Below are positions 29,801 to 35,340 of a stretch of 64,000 nucleotides of DNA, in pieces (position 1 is the stretch's first letter; each line of letters begins with the position of its first letter). The position numbers and the translations under genes are program-made. The notes below the pieces were generated by a model, which had not been told where the DNA came from, did not search any database, and was given only the letters and a program-made list of their open reading frames with translations. The stretch comes from Polyangiaceae bacterium (lineage in GTDB: Bacteria > Myxococcota_A > Polyangia > Polyangiales > Polyangiaceae): assembly GCA_013214025.1 (NCBI GenBank), contig JABSRN010000060.1, forward strand, positions 1 to 64,000, written 5' to 3'.

Positions 29801-30345
29801 GTTCCCATCTGGCAATCGCCCGCGATGCTACAGGGTTCATTTTGAGTACCTGCCCTCAGATCCGGCGGATAATCGTTGAACGTTCCCTGGGTCCAGTCGT
29901 ATTCGACGCCACCGTCCGGTGTCGGATCAGTGCCCGCGCCAGCCTCGCTAAAAGTCGGCCACAGCCCACCATCCGGCGCCTCGATGAAGGTTCGGCAGTA
30001 GGGGTTGCAGGGGTTGTCCGCGCAGCCCGTTGGCGCGCTCAGGGACGTCAGGCGTTGCAGTGTTCCTTCGCTGAGGTCATGACTGACATGCCGCCCGCCG
30101 CTACATTCGCTCCATTTGCCGTTTTGACACGTTTGAGTGCCGAGGTAGCAGGACAGCGATAGGCCCTCTTGAGCGATGGTTCGGCCGCAAGACTGTGTCG
30201 CATCGTCCACGCGACAGGTCGTCGACTGGAGGTCCAAATCCGTCGTAACGCAACCGGATGCCGCCGCCAAAACGATGAACCCAAGCACGACGAACCACGG
30301 GCTCGTGCTGGTTATGTGAAGGTCTCGTGACTTACGTGGGCTCAA
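17803..30345 (-). CDS. Giant lipoprotein: VWA domain with recursively nested C-type lectin-like domains (about 4,180 aa)
   Basis: The frame is uninterrupted over 12.5 kb. TTG at 30345 is the probable start: GAGGAG lies 5 bases upstream and the product then opens with a lipoprotein signal (VVLGFIVLAAASGC). The frame itself continues to 30435. Order: Cys-rich C.HDPC modules and two CTLDs (about residues 190-750); VWA domain (about 905-1130) with MIDAS DRSGSM and VLVTDGEPQGD; a complete CTLD from 26865; then from 26472 to 18427 ten interleaved or nested CTLDs plus seven complete ones; finally a closing VWA-protein segment (EWYYSGAAEISLCPTSC) and about 150 further residues. CTLD landmarks are C..GET.YNG.C, AR..CQ..G.GWD, WFG.TDNG, YDNWG..EP, and CA....G.W.D..C....YG.CEG. 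CTLDs bind sugars, proteins or ice, often with calcium. It is likely a surface adhesin or recognition protein. Confidence 0.85.
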   Translation of the reverse strand: MSPRKSRDLHITSTSPWFVVLGFIVLAAASGCVTTDLDLQSTTCRVDDATQSCGRTIAQEGLSLSCYLGTQTCQNGKWSECSGGRHVSHDLSEGTLQRLTSLSAPTGCADNPCNPYCRTFIEAPDGGLWPTFSEAGAGTDPTPDGGVEYDWTQGTFNDYPPDLRAGTQNEPCSIAGDCQMGTYCTNPTMGSCTHHPCSSGGELEYGCTDCVAAVCDYDSTCCSESSLPVAPCSHDPCTTGASLATNCGSCVALVCASDSSCCTDTWTQDCVGLVGTECEAIEESCDCSTAPWMGAAARGTSTDCNVNVECAEYEWKYPSGAAGSCGVGAESHCYVHCGDTAAGVGVNPECDDGAANFEDAATVCAGLGMYLAAIDGNGDSTATVMESNFLAGGGSPPLNYFDLSHPSLSTDTKPTLDRGTMWMGATQSASAPFNASEWVWYGTSGSAPLKDGFEWLASEPSEDFAHVIAGNTYSFGGSDGSPLYNFYCESRGWATGTAPASTPTAGDTCNAPEWFAPGSCTHDLCEVGAALVGTCDSCAKAVCDIDATCCGMSWTQACVDLVDTSCAGLGISCGCAGGQELYAGSCYELRSTNTNWSTALTECQAIGPGWELADINSSGENTFITSIVQASYTWIAGNDRTTENEWEWDLSTGALEFWLGDENGLVESGFYADWETNQEPNNGSGYGSNQDCAALRDVGGGSQYWRSRSCSDTNDYICKGPPSVANGGGTLTAWASSCVELVDSLCGAQCGDEDPPASNGVCRPWYPGETNPDCGTYDVTVIPTCDDGTDQVVTVCNHGTGWAPAGLKVIHLDPGQLGALDPDQTSVEECVTTETIEPGWCTNITDCPNLVNGREIMVNPQDGSEEPNECDTRDNWSFYWDAACGRPICSGNASQASIQGVHMFFMVDRSGSMGGPGCSGSYDDDYLERWHPVSEALKGFFSDPGNAGIDAQLRFFPDDDPAVGCMGSGSGAVCDDDACAVMLTGGELSYELAPSDTVEQALLQAFDNTEPQGCSTPIYPALSGALLAAGAAKALNPTDEYVVVLVTDGEPQGDCNNNVNDISVVAANGLANGVRTFVIGVEGVLPATIDLIADYGGTNEGFYVSPSGGDVTAQLQAALDEILASSVDCTFPLVNSDDFDPDKASVAYVPGPVPTSFTPACRTGETEYSGRCYRLLNNLDTDWDEYADAGCQAIGAGWDLVKIDDAAENTFVTAVITETTWIGGDDRETEGTWQWQDGSTIDVADVLWATSEPSGSDCMGLQTDGDWADYSCSDNNPAMCEGPLTGTAIETCGFGESTGPDGFCYYVDAVGSDWADAKTTCQSRGTGWDLSGVPDPDVNNFITTLLTGDDAWINITDVDDDDIWERGGINIYDATYGCPAGTTGDLTTGICYLITSSTTFDLARGECVAVGGDLISIDSTELNAAALSLTGGTESWIGASDSDSMSSEGLWRRTDGTDFYAPICDAGQTAYGAYCYIYTSELPDWDSAETTCQSIGTGWDLTRIESVGENTFIQGLISEPTWIGARDRTEGRWEWQDGTWFWQGEGGGQAQGSPLNYENWESSTSQPNDGNSGNDEDCAMMQTDSSWRDAKCSDNNPAVCRGPNLGVQPVTGEYNNWAAPNPDDSVPIECPAGTTEDIGSGRCFAQTADLTFDAARAACQAIGLGGDLVSIDTVEMNTLSRSLVSSPSGTPPGDGGVCEHDVCTTGSILTPSCHTCVDAVVGAIPSCGAVAVPGLWLTAAATIGNGGSTIAPHEAGYFGFDPALTAGSQITADPVVEPVNHGIADGMICGGGDCSGTQVITAFSRIPGTTSVVVAVNEISDFRRPDGTVDIASGDTDTFYEWDGTSWSVWLDLEFDLFTDDISALHIVGDSGPTAAGKLFYFSGSGIIGSYPDEEIHYWDGSSITLVADFDLIGCHIDALSVSANDNFVVSLRADNETKCGPIMTEWTGPAADNEDLIELTGFGPSNWAGNDPTGWTLYFDACTELSNCGGGANLQAADVGTPSGGWYEGCVNQVVSQNAACGGYDCSLTGEFWFGATDQDADSTEGRWLRSDGTIFWANSCGAGQTAYNGKCYEFTSLRTCINARGDCEALGAGWDIVQIDDLDENDFVFGLITETTWIGGDDMTTEGSWYLPDGTYFWEGTEAGTPQNSAYNNWRVNDQPNASSTSQDCAGMSTTNSGGWGDYAISDVNPALCEGPGTSASEYNNWASLEPNDSLDMPCPAGTTLDAATDTCWKVTTAATDFDTARAECQALGTGADLVNIDTAAVNTYALAQRPAGDFWIGVSDQESVATEGTWERTDGTQIIVSGVEVGAEYNNWLAGQPSTPPACPVGTDLDATTGNCWTATAGSSTFDAARTECGSIGAGLGDLINIDGAGTDTNASSYMGGTEFWIGASDTTGLSADGEGFWYRTDGTLIWSNPCGAGETPYNGSCLVVTPSEETSWSAARTACQGLGTGWDFTIIEDSDMNDIVTAFAVSASSTGLWFGPTDNGGTWEWADGTPITYDNWGASEPDTSSICAYIPDSGEWEDSSSCNNNKYGACQGPPIGPAGPVGAEYNNWADQPDDTAPTDCPVGTTEGGSSGVCLRATTGAGTFAAARAECLGWGGELVSVASAAVNSDAGVVMGATEYWIGHSDESTYSVEGERFWYRADGRNFWSQVCPAGQTETDGMCFGLTQSIETSWSAAQTGCQAMGAGWDFAMILDSAQNLIAENFVPDSDGIWFGVADTGSWEWWDGSPITYENWPIGEPDSASTCAYMQSDGDWADSGSCDNDKYGLCSGPMPAGAAVGSEYENWDTLEPDNAGAPSCPAGTTEDVTSGRCLAQTTAGTFDAARTECQGLGGDLIDIDDVGMNGDAMTWMSGGDFWIGLSDQESVAIEGTFDRSDGTTVYTAGAEVGGVYNNWATSEPDDGGPDVCPAGTTDDATTGKCLAKTGSGTFASAQAECVVLGGDLISIDTGTLNGQALTWMGAGDYWIGASDDSSVSPDGEGEWYRTDGTHFYTTGGCPSGATELNGSCFMKTASTGTDWTDTRSDCQAIDTGWDYTIIDDADENSIVTGFAVGEGTEGIWFGATDNGGTWEWADGMAIGYDNWGTGEPGTGSICAYVTDSGEWADSSACTRDKYGSCEGPPSAAGAVGSEYDNWDTGEPDAYVAAACPVGFTEDIGSGRCLAQTAGGTFAEGITACQGMGGDIVNLDNDTLNGQLLSWMGGGGFWIGVSDDDAYSTEGEGNWYRLDGTQIWGASCGAGETQVGSSCFAKTPLTGTDWPDTRSDCQAMGTGWDYSVIDDAAENAVVTGFAVGEGTEGIWFGVTDNGGTWEWADGTAIGYDSWGGGEPGTGSICAYVTENGLWRDSSACTRDKYGSCEGPLGTGAVVGGEYNNWGGVQPDDSADGPCPVGSSYDPTMDACLAQISTGTFAVARTACQGLGGDLISIDSATKDTQALSWMGSGDYWIGMGDDSGISPDGEGEWYRADGTLFYSLGCDSGETELDGRCFRRTTSVETSWAAARTACQGIDTDWDFTVIEDSAQHDIVKGFASGLGATGLWFGVRYVSTVWQWADATAITFEDWDTSEPGNSSTCAYLQSAGDWADSSSCNNNKYGSCEGPKSGSAVGGEYNNFASAPDGSTSEDCGYVLADGTWGDADCTASKLALCEVPATVLSDADCAIMEDDGTWSDQLCSDSRVAICEAAWVPEINDDCAMVQADGTWVDVDCTLSKVGLCDVPKVAPATQDCVYMTNAGDWEDIECSSTKVGLCDVPWDPPPEQNCGMMTTAGVWQDAECSLTKSGLCEIPRPHVTEDCAVMTTGGDWEDVECDLSKPGLCEMPDPALDSEDCGIMNSDGTWSDEACSLSKFGVCSMPRPLGVSQDCGMVNLDGTWTDELCSDTKIGLCEIPKPDGSGADCAVMLADGTWSDEPCDTPRQGLCRSVGVAGAPEPGQYNNWNGGVPGVLGNCARMRQDGTWSASNCDIDYYDAVCVGPQPPASENELVELDQVIDLASCSGATNEWYYSGAAEISLCPTSCDEVKTDRRARISIEIECLPTSTVPIPPGPDGGVSSLPTATSEEYEGVCTTDGDSPTWGNLHYDSETPADSTITFSIRAATTSAGLASATYTELTVVQASSGNELCIPGGVAGCPINLAAALGSPESGFRFVEVEVQMEPGAGGEAPVVNDWEIDYSCLDQQ
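18427..19465 (-). repeat. Ten tandem CTLD C-terminal pieces
   Basis: About 33 codons per unit. Each has DC[AG].M..DGTW.D..C...K.GLCE.P, meaning the last three CTLD cysteines and the WND-like strand but no N-terminal half. Counted from the N-terminal side they start CGYVLADGTW, DCAIMEDDGTW, DCAMVQADGTW, DCVYMTNAGDW, NCGMMTTAGVW, DCAVMTTGGDW, DCGIMNSDGTW, DCGMVNLDGTW, DCAVMLADGTW and NCARMRQDGTW. Only before the tenth is there an extra loop piece (GQYNNWNGG). Confidence 0.9.
19466..26472 (-). repeat. Array of ten opened CTLD N-terminal pieces with seven complete CTLDs inserted
   Basis: Opening pieces begin C[PG].G.. at about 26472, 26213, 25460, 23690, 23360, 22635, 21920, 21595, 20890 and 20170. 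Each holds the first three CTLD cysteines and ends near W.R.DGT..W. Seven are followed by a complete CTLD (starting near 25960, 24170, 23085, 22370, 21335, 20630 and 19910). An EYNNW..EPD loop piece then follows before the next opening. Openings 4 and 7 have the loop piece directly, and opening 1 has neither before opening 2. No opening is closed before the tail at 19465. Confidence 0.85.
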
Positions 30346-30350
30346 TCCGA

Positions 30351-30356
30351 CTCCTC
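30351..30356 (-). promoter_or_regulatory. Shine-Dalgarno GAGGAG deciding a TTG start
   Basis: GAGGAG on the minus strand lies 5 bases before TTG at 30345. It is the only good ribosome binding site near the beginning of the giant frame. It sets the start so that the lipoprotein signal is N-terminal. Confidence 0.6.
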
Positions 30357-31160
30357 TAGTTGCGCATAGGCAAGAATCGCCTGAGCCAAATCGAAAATTA
30401 CCAGACAGGGTGTACCCGCGCAAGGCGCACGGCACACCTGAGCAAGAGTCCTAAGAGCCACAGCCGACAGCGTCAGAGCCGATAGCTTCGCGGCGCACGA
30501 GATCGAATCGAAAACACACGCACCTACAATGTCCGCCACACGTCCGCACATGTTCCGAAGCCGCTCGCAAATCATCGTTCGGCGTGAACTATCGACTGGA
30601 TATCCCCCGTCAACTTGTGCAACGCGTCGTCCGAGTGCCGCTGACTCACTCCGTGTCGACAGAAATCTGGGTAGCGAATCCCCCATCGTGTGGCTCTCGC
30701 CCACACTGGCGTCCGAAAACGTGTGGAGAGGGAAACTACAGGGCAGGATTGCTCGGACGCTTCAGCCCTGAGAATTCGTCAAATACCGCTTGGTGAGGAC
30801 TCCCGAATCCGACGCCCTGCGAATACGCTATAATCTTGGCGCGTCCGCACAGAATCTGCCCCGAGCGGTAGAGTTCGTTGAACCGCGGCCCGCCCCCGTT
30901 TCCTGGATTGATGGGAGTATCCGTCTGAATCCAGGTCTCGCCCTACTGCTCATGTCGCTCTCGCCTTCGTAGCGCACGCGATCGGTTCGGGTGGGGCCCG
31001 GGGAGCGCTACGGGTGCCCGGAGGGGCGCGGCCGTACAAATCCAAAATTCGAAAGCTGCTCGAGCCTCAAAGTCCTTCTGATGGCGAGTTCGCGGGATCG
31101 GGCTTCACTCTCCCATCCCAGCTCGTCCCTTGTTTGGTCCGTCGTCAGCACGAGCAACAC

Positions 31161-31204
31161 GCCGGACCGTATTGCCATGTGGTGGAATGGCAATACGGTC
31201 CGGC
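31161..31204. repeat. Perfect 18-bp inverted repeat
   Basis: Arms GCCGGACCGTATTGCCAT and its exact reverse complement are separated by 8 bases. It lies 62 bases beyond the stop of the TetR gene. There is no adjacent T run on either strand, so it may be a factor-assisted terminator or a protein-binding palindrome rather than a classic intrinsic terminator. Confidence 0.8.
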
Positions 31205-31265
31205 AGGCGAAGACGGATTGTCGCCGGCTAGTTGGGCCGTGTCACTAACCAGCTATTGGCGCCAG

Positions 31266-31898
31266 TCACGAACGCGCTTTCCCGCGCAAGCTGCCTAACA
31301 CAAGTTGCGACAAATCTTCAAAACGGTCCGCGTTGCCCCACAATCCGTCGCGCAACTTGGCGAGTCCTGGGGAGATTCGAGGTGAGTCCATGCTGAGGAT
31401 CGCACCGAACAAGAGGAGTGCCAGAGCCTCGCGAACCGGAGCCCCCTCGTCGCTGTCTTCACAGACCGCCGCTTCAATCGTGTCGAGTACGGGTTCGAAG
31501 GCGGTGGTGATCACTTCTGCTGCACGACCAGCAGCCACCAGTTCCGAGATGATGGTGATGAGCAAATCTCGCTCCAACGCTGGCAAGGCGCGCAACTGCC
31601 GCAACACTTCGGACCACACCGCTGCGCCATCGGTCCGACCGGTACCCTCCGCAACCAGCCCGATCGTGGGAGCCAGTCGCTCCACTAAGCTCCCGTAGAA
31701 GCGCTCGACGACAGCCGAGTACAGCTGCTCTTTGGTGCCGAAGTGATAGGACAACGATTGGGCCCGAATGCCCACAGCAGTTGCTATCGCACTCAAGGAT
31801 ACGCCGTCATAACCAGCGCCGGCAAAGAGCTCCGTGGCAGCCACCAAAATGCGGCCCTCAATGGGCTCCGTGCGGTCGGATTTGCGGGGACGGGGCAT
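31266..31898 (-). CDS. TetR/AcrR-family transcriptional regulator
   Basis: The protein has 210 residues, normal for the family. The N-terminal helix-turn-helix occupies about residues 12-60: GRILVAATELFAGAGYDGVS, LSAIATAVGIRAQSLSYHFG and TKEQLYSAVVERF. The rest is a helical ligand-binding domain with no recognisable ligand signature. It is divergent from a cytochrome P450 gene, and a perfect palindrome lies between the two starts. This suggests that it represses the P450 and perhaps itself, released by the P450 substrate or a related compound (inference). Confidence 0.9.
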   Translation of the reverse strand: MPRPRKSDRTEPIEGRILVAATELFAGAGYDGVSLSAIATAVGIRAQSLSYHFGTKEQLYSAVVERFYGSLVERLAPTIGLVAEGTGRTDGAAVWSEVLRQLRALPALERDLLITIISELVAAGRAAEVITTAFEPVLDTIEAAVCEDSDEGAPVREALALLLFGAILSMDSPRISPGLAKLRDGLWGNADRFEDLSQLVLGSLRGKARS

Positions 31899-31942
31899 CG
31901 GGGAGCAGCCTAGCGCAGAGCCAAAACGGGCTTGCTCAGGAC

Positions 31943-31965
31943 ATTATCTGATGCTATCAGATAAT
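31943..31965. promoter_or_regulatory. Palindromic operator candidate for the TetR regulator
   Basis: ATTATCTGAT and its exact reverse complement ATCAGATAAT are separated by GCT, giving 23 bases of AT-rich palindrome in a GC-rich setting. It sits 45 bases upstream of the TetR start and 32 bases upstream of the P450 start. Size, symmetry and position are typical of TetR operators. Confidence 0.75.
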
Positions 31966-31996
31966 TCCCACCGGCGGCAAACTCAGGAGAAAAACC

Positions 31997-33229
31997 ATGA
32001 ATATCGACTGCAACTTCATAGCTTCCGCGTCTTGGGCGGGAGACCAAATGACCGAACGCCTCACGGTTTTGCGAGAGGAAGAGCCCATCTACTGGTCCGA
32101 AGAATCCGAGATTTGGATCATCACCAGATATCGCGATCTTGAGTTCATCTCGAAGCATCAGGAGTTCTTCACCTCTGAGTTCGGAATCCGAGCGGGCACC
32201 TCTGTGAAAGCCGGTCTGATCGATGAAGGCGAGCCGCGCCATAGTTTCTTGCGCGGCAAGATCGGTCGCGGTTTCACGCCGCGTATGGTGAAGAAGCTGG
32301 AGATCAAGTTTCGAGAAATGGTGACAACGGCAATCGACAAGATCGCCAACTCCGGAGAATGCGACTTCGTGGAAGCGGTCTCCAAACCGCTACCAATCCT
32401 ATTGATCGCCGACATGATGGGCGTGCCGCAAGTCGATCACAAACAGTACGCCGATTGGTCCGACACCCTGGTCGCCGCAGACGGAAACTACGACGACCCA
32501 GACATCCTCGCAAAATCCGGCGAGGCCCTTGTGGAGTACGGGGCCTATATGCGGGAACTAATCGAAGCAAAACGAAAAGACCCCGCCGACGACTTGATCA
32601 GCATTCTTCTCAGCGCCAAGGATGACGGCTTGCTCACGGAAGCCTTCACCAATGAGCGCACCATGAAGAACCAGACCGAGGAGTTCAATGAACTGGCCAG
32701 CGACGAGCTCATCATGCTGCTAGTTGTGCTCATGATCGCTGGGAACGAGACAACCCGTAACGGAATCTCTGGCGGCATGCAGCTCTTGATCGAGAACCCC
32801 GCCGAGCGTCAAAAACTTATCGATGATCCGTCGCTGATCCCTGGCGCCGTTGAGGAAATGCTCCGCCTAGTAACACCGGTAAAAAGCTTCGGGCGCACTC
32901 TGACCCAGGACTACGAATTCGGTGGCAAACAACTAAAAAAAGGGCAAATGGTCTGCATGATGTACGGCCCGGCCAACCGGGATCCGGACGTCATAGAAGA
33001 TCCCGACGCCTTCCGAGTAGAGCGGAGACCGCACCACCTCGCATTGGGGGTGGGTCCCCACTTTTGTCTGGGAGCCAGCCTCGCGCGAATGGAGCTGCGA
33101 GTAGTCTTCGAGGAAATACTCCGGCGTCTCCCGGACATCGAATACTCCCGCGGCGGTCCCGAGTTTACGCCATCGGCCCTGGTACGGGCCTGCTCCAGCA
33201 TGTGGGTTCGGTACACGCCGGCGGGCTAA
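31997..33229 (+). CDS. Cytochrome P450
   Basis: The protein has 410 residues, normal for a soluble bacterial P450. The I-helix oxygen-activation motif is AGNETT (248-253), the ExxR pair is E287/R290 (EEMLR), and the heme loop is LGVGPHFCLGASLAR with the axial Cys at 357. An AGGAGA ribosome binding site precedes the ATG. The general pattern resembles CYP families that hydroxylate steroids, terpenoids or fatty acids, but the substrate cannot be assigned. No ferredoxin or reductase gene is adjacent, so redox partners must be encoded elsewhere. It is divergent from and probably controlled by the TetR regulator. Confidence 0.92.
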   Translation: MNIDCNFIASASWAGDQMTERLTVLREEEPIYWSEESEIWIITRYRDLEFISKHQEFFTSEFGIRAGTSVKAGLIDEGEPRHSFLRGKIGRGFTPRMVKKLEIKFREMVTTAIDKIANSGECDFVEAVSKPLPILLIADMMGVPQVDHKQYADWSDTLVAADGNYDDPDILAKSGEALVEYGAYMRELIEAKRKDPADDLISILLSAKDDGLLTEAFTNERTMKNQTEEFNELASDELIMLLVVLMIAGNETTRNGISGGMQLLIENPAERQKLIDDPSLIPGAVEEMLRLVTPVKSFGRTLTQDYEFGGKQLKKGQMVCMMYGPANRDPDVIEDPDAFRVERRPHHLALGVGPHFCLGASLARMELRVVFEEILRRLPDIEYSRGGPEFTPSALVRACSSMWVRYTPAG

Positions 33230-33268
33230 CCACGACGTCGACCCTGCCTTGACGCTCGGCCCGGCTCG

Positions 33269-34671
33269 CTAAAGCTGCCCCGCCGCCCAGCAAAAACCGG
33301 CAAGCACCAAACGGTCGCCAGCGTCGGTGGCGTTTCCTGTGAACCCGTCCTCCGGATAGAGACCGACACGACGCGCCGGGGCGAGCGTGCCACCAACCAA
33401 GCTGCTGCCCGTCTCGTACGCAAACACAGCAGCCTGAGTCGGATCGCCAGCCACACGCGCTATCACCACCGCCCCGCTCGACGGAACACCCCAACTGACA
33501 ATGGTGGGAGTGGAGTAAATTACCGGAGCCCCCGAGAGGCCAACAGCCATGGGATGGGCTGGGGTAACGATATCAACCGAGGTCTGGTCGAACGCCCTTC
33601 CGTGGCCAGCCCCGGGCCCCGCAATGAGCAACTCGTCAAAGAGGTAGGCCTCCCACGTCGCCAGCCCAACCCCGATGCCCGTAAACTCTGAACTCACATC
33701 ACCCGACACCACGCTCGCCGAAATGACCACTAGTTCCATTCCAGCGGCGTCGGACGTGGTGGCCGTCGTGTCTAGCACCGTCACATCGAACCCAATTCCG
33801 GTCGACAACAGCCGCTCAGCTTCGGCGTCACCAGCACTCAGGCTCAAATCGCCGACCACCAACAACGCTTGAAGACCGACCCCCGAACAAGGCACCGTGC
33901 ACACTCCTGTGGCGCAGACTCCGTTCACGCAATCGGCATCAATACTGCAGTCCTCGCCTTCCAGACACGTCGCGCCGCACACTCCTCCACAGTCCGTGTC
34001 GGTCTCGTCTTGGTTCTGCGTGCTATCGCTGCACGTCGGGCAAGCGCCGCAGACCGTGCCACCGCAGTCCACGCCGGTTTCGTCGTGGTTCTGAGTGCTA
34101 TCGCTGCACGCCGGGCAGGCTCCGCAGACAGCGCCACCGCAATCTATGGCAGTCTCGCCCTGGTTTTGGCTGCCATCAGTGCACGTCGGGCAAGCAGCAC
34201 AGAGCGTACCTCCACAGTCGGTCGCCGCCTCGTCCCGATTTAAGATGCCGTCAGCACACCCTGGACATGCATCGCAGACGCTGCCGCCACAGTCGGGCGC
34301 TGTCTCGTCACCGTTCAAGATGCCGTCCGTGCAGTTCGAGCATGCATCGCAGACGCTGCCACCGCAGTCGATCGCAGTCTCGTCCTGGTTTTGCATTCCG
34401 TCGACGCAGGTGTCAATGCCAGAACCACCGCCGTCTCCCGCATCTTGGGAACAGTTACTTCCGTCGGCGCAGCCAGCGTCGCCCGCGGCGACGGTCTCGT
34501 CGCAAACCTGGCACGATCCGCCGCAATCGATTCCCAACTCGTCGCCATAACGGGTACCGTTTCGCAGTCAGGAGCAGTCGCCCCGGTTTCGCCGGTAGTA
34601 AAGTCGAAACCCAGGTGTCCGCACGCCGTGCTCCAAACTAAGACGGCAATGAGGGGAGCAGCGAGACGCAT
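33269..34671 (-). CDS. Cys-rich repeat lipoprotein with GATase/ThuA-like C-terminal domain, frameshifted
   Basis: The start is ATG 34671 (RLAAPLIAVLVWSTACGHLG, lipobox Cys). After DCETV the frame goes astray; the correct frame resumes as RYGDELGIDCGGSC. One extra A in the AAA run (TTT at 34560-34562) would give DCENGTRYGDELGIDCGG, matching the repeats that follow. Seven copies of C.DG..N.DET..DCGG..C..C (about 23 residues each) form a disulfide-rich stalk seen in many myxobacterial surface proteins. From about 33930 down comes a Rossmann-like domain (LQALLVVGDLSLSAGDAEAERLL, MELVVISASV, LATWEAYLFDELL) related to type-1 glutamine amidotransferase/ThuA folds, without a visible catalytic triad. 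It converges on the P450 gene. Confidence 0.75.
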
Positions 34672-34841
34672 TAAGCCAAATACACTAACGCCCGGGGCAT
34701 CCCGAGACAACCGACTTGGATTTCGGCTGTTCTACATCCCTCGAAAGTGGGGTTAATCCGGTTTTGTGGATTGCCGGAATGGAGAGATAATGGAGACCGG
34801 AGTCCACATGGGAACGAAGACGCGAAGACGCGAAGACGCGA

Positions 34842-34901
34842 AGAAAGTTTACACCTGAGTTCAAGGCTGAGGCCGTCGATCTCATGCGATCGAGCGAACG
34901 A
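34842..34901 (+). mobile_element. Scrap of an IS3-family transposase OrfA
   Basis: Twenty codons read RKFTPEFKAEAVDLMRSSER, the typical N-terminus of IS3/IS911-type OrfA (helix-turn-helix protein). There is no rest of the transposase. The scrap is preceded by a period-8 tandem repeat (GAAGACGC, 3.5 copies, 34816-34843) and abuts a kinase fragment at 34901. It looks like a deletion scar left by an insertion sequence. Confidence 0.6.
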
Positions 34902-35287
34902 TGGCCGCCAATCGCGATGCCCGCTACCCGACCATGCGAGCGCTCAGCGATTCTCTGAAGGAGCTCGACATTTCGCCGGGCGGGATCAAGCTCGGCACCC
35001 TGATAGCGCCGGCGGTTGGCGCCGACGGAACAACGCTTCCCACCGGCGATGCGAGCGGTATGGCCTTCGCCTCCAGCGCGACCATCGCCAGCGACGCATC
35101 CAAACTCGCGCCCCCCGCGGGAGTCGCGGCGGCACAAACGGTCTCGTTAGGTAGTACCACGAGAGAGGTCTCAAGGACTCCGCCGGCGCCCAGTGCTCCC
35201 CCGAAGAAACCGTTTAGCCGCCAATTGGCCCGCTGGGGAACCGTAATATGGGGAGGAGGGCGTTCTGTTACCGAGTCCGGATGGTAG
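34901..35287 (+). pseudogene. C-terminal fragment of a Ser/Thr protein kinase
   Basis: The frame begins MAANRDARYPTMRALSDSLKELD, which is the last helix of a Hanks-type kinase domain (normally KALA..P..RYPTM.AL...L). A Ser/Ala/Pro-rich linker follows and the frame ends without a membrane helix. Everything before this helix is missing and replaced by an IS3 scrap. It is almost certainly not functional. The intact kinase-like gene on the opposite strand at 35341 carries a similar helix (RYASAAEMSEALQAV). Confidence 0.65.
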
Positions 35288-35340
35288 TAGCTGGCCGAGT
35301 CGCCAATGCTGATTGGCTCGGGCCCGAGGGTGAGCAATGA

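Larger units (their letters stand above)
30346..31265. other. Intergenic region upstream of the giant gene
   Basis: About 920 bases. It holds the ribosome binding site of the giant gene, a long perfect palindrome at 31161-31204 and one copy of a dispersed repeat near 31015-31046. A minus-strand frame 30342-30704 (120 codons) ends in TGA overlapping the TTG start as TTGA, a layout seen in translational coupling. Its translation has no family, so it is noted only as a possibility. Confidence 0.45.

Noticed and set aside
33930-34540. CxDGxxNxDETxxDCGG repeats as a possible EGF or metallothionein domain
   Set aside because: Spacing is regular at about 23 residues and matches a Cys-rich stalk repeat of myxobacterial surface proteins; no EGF consensus.
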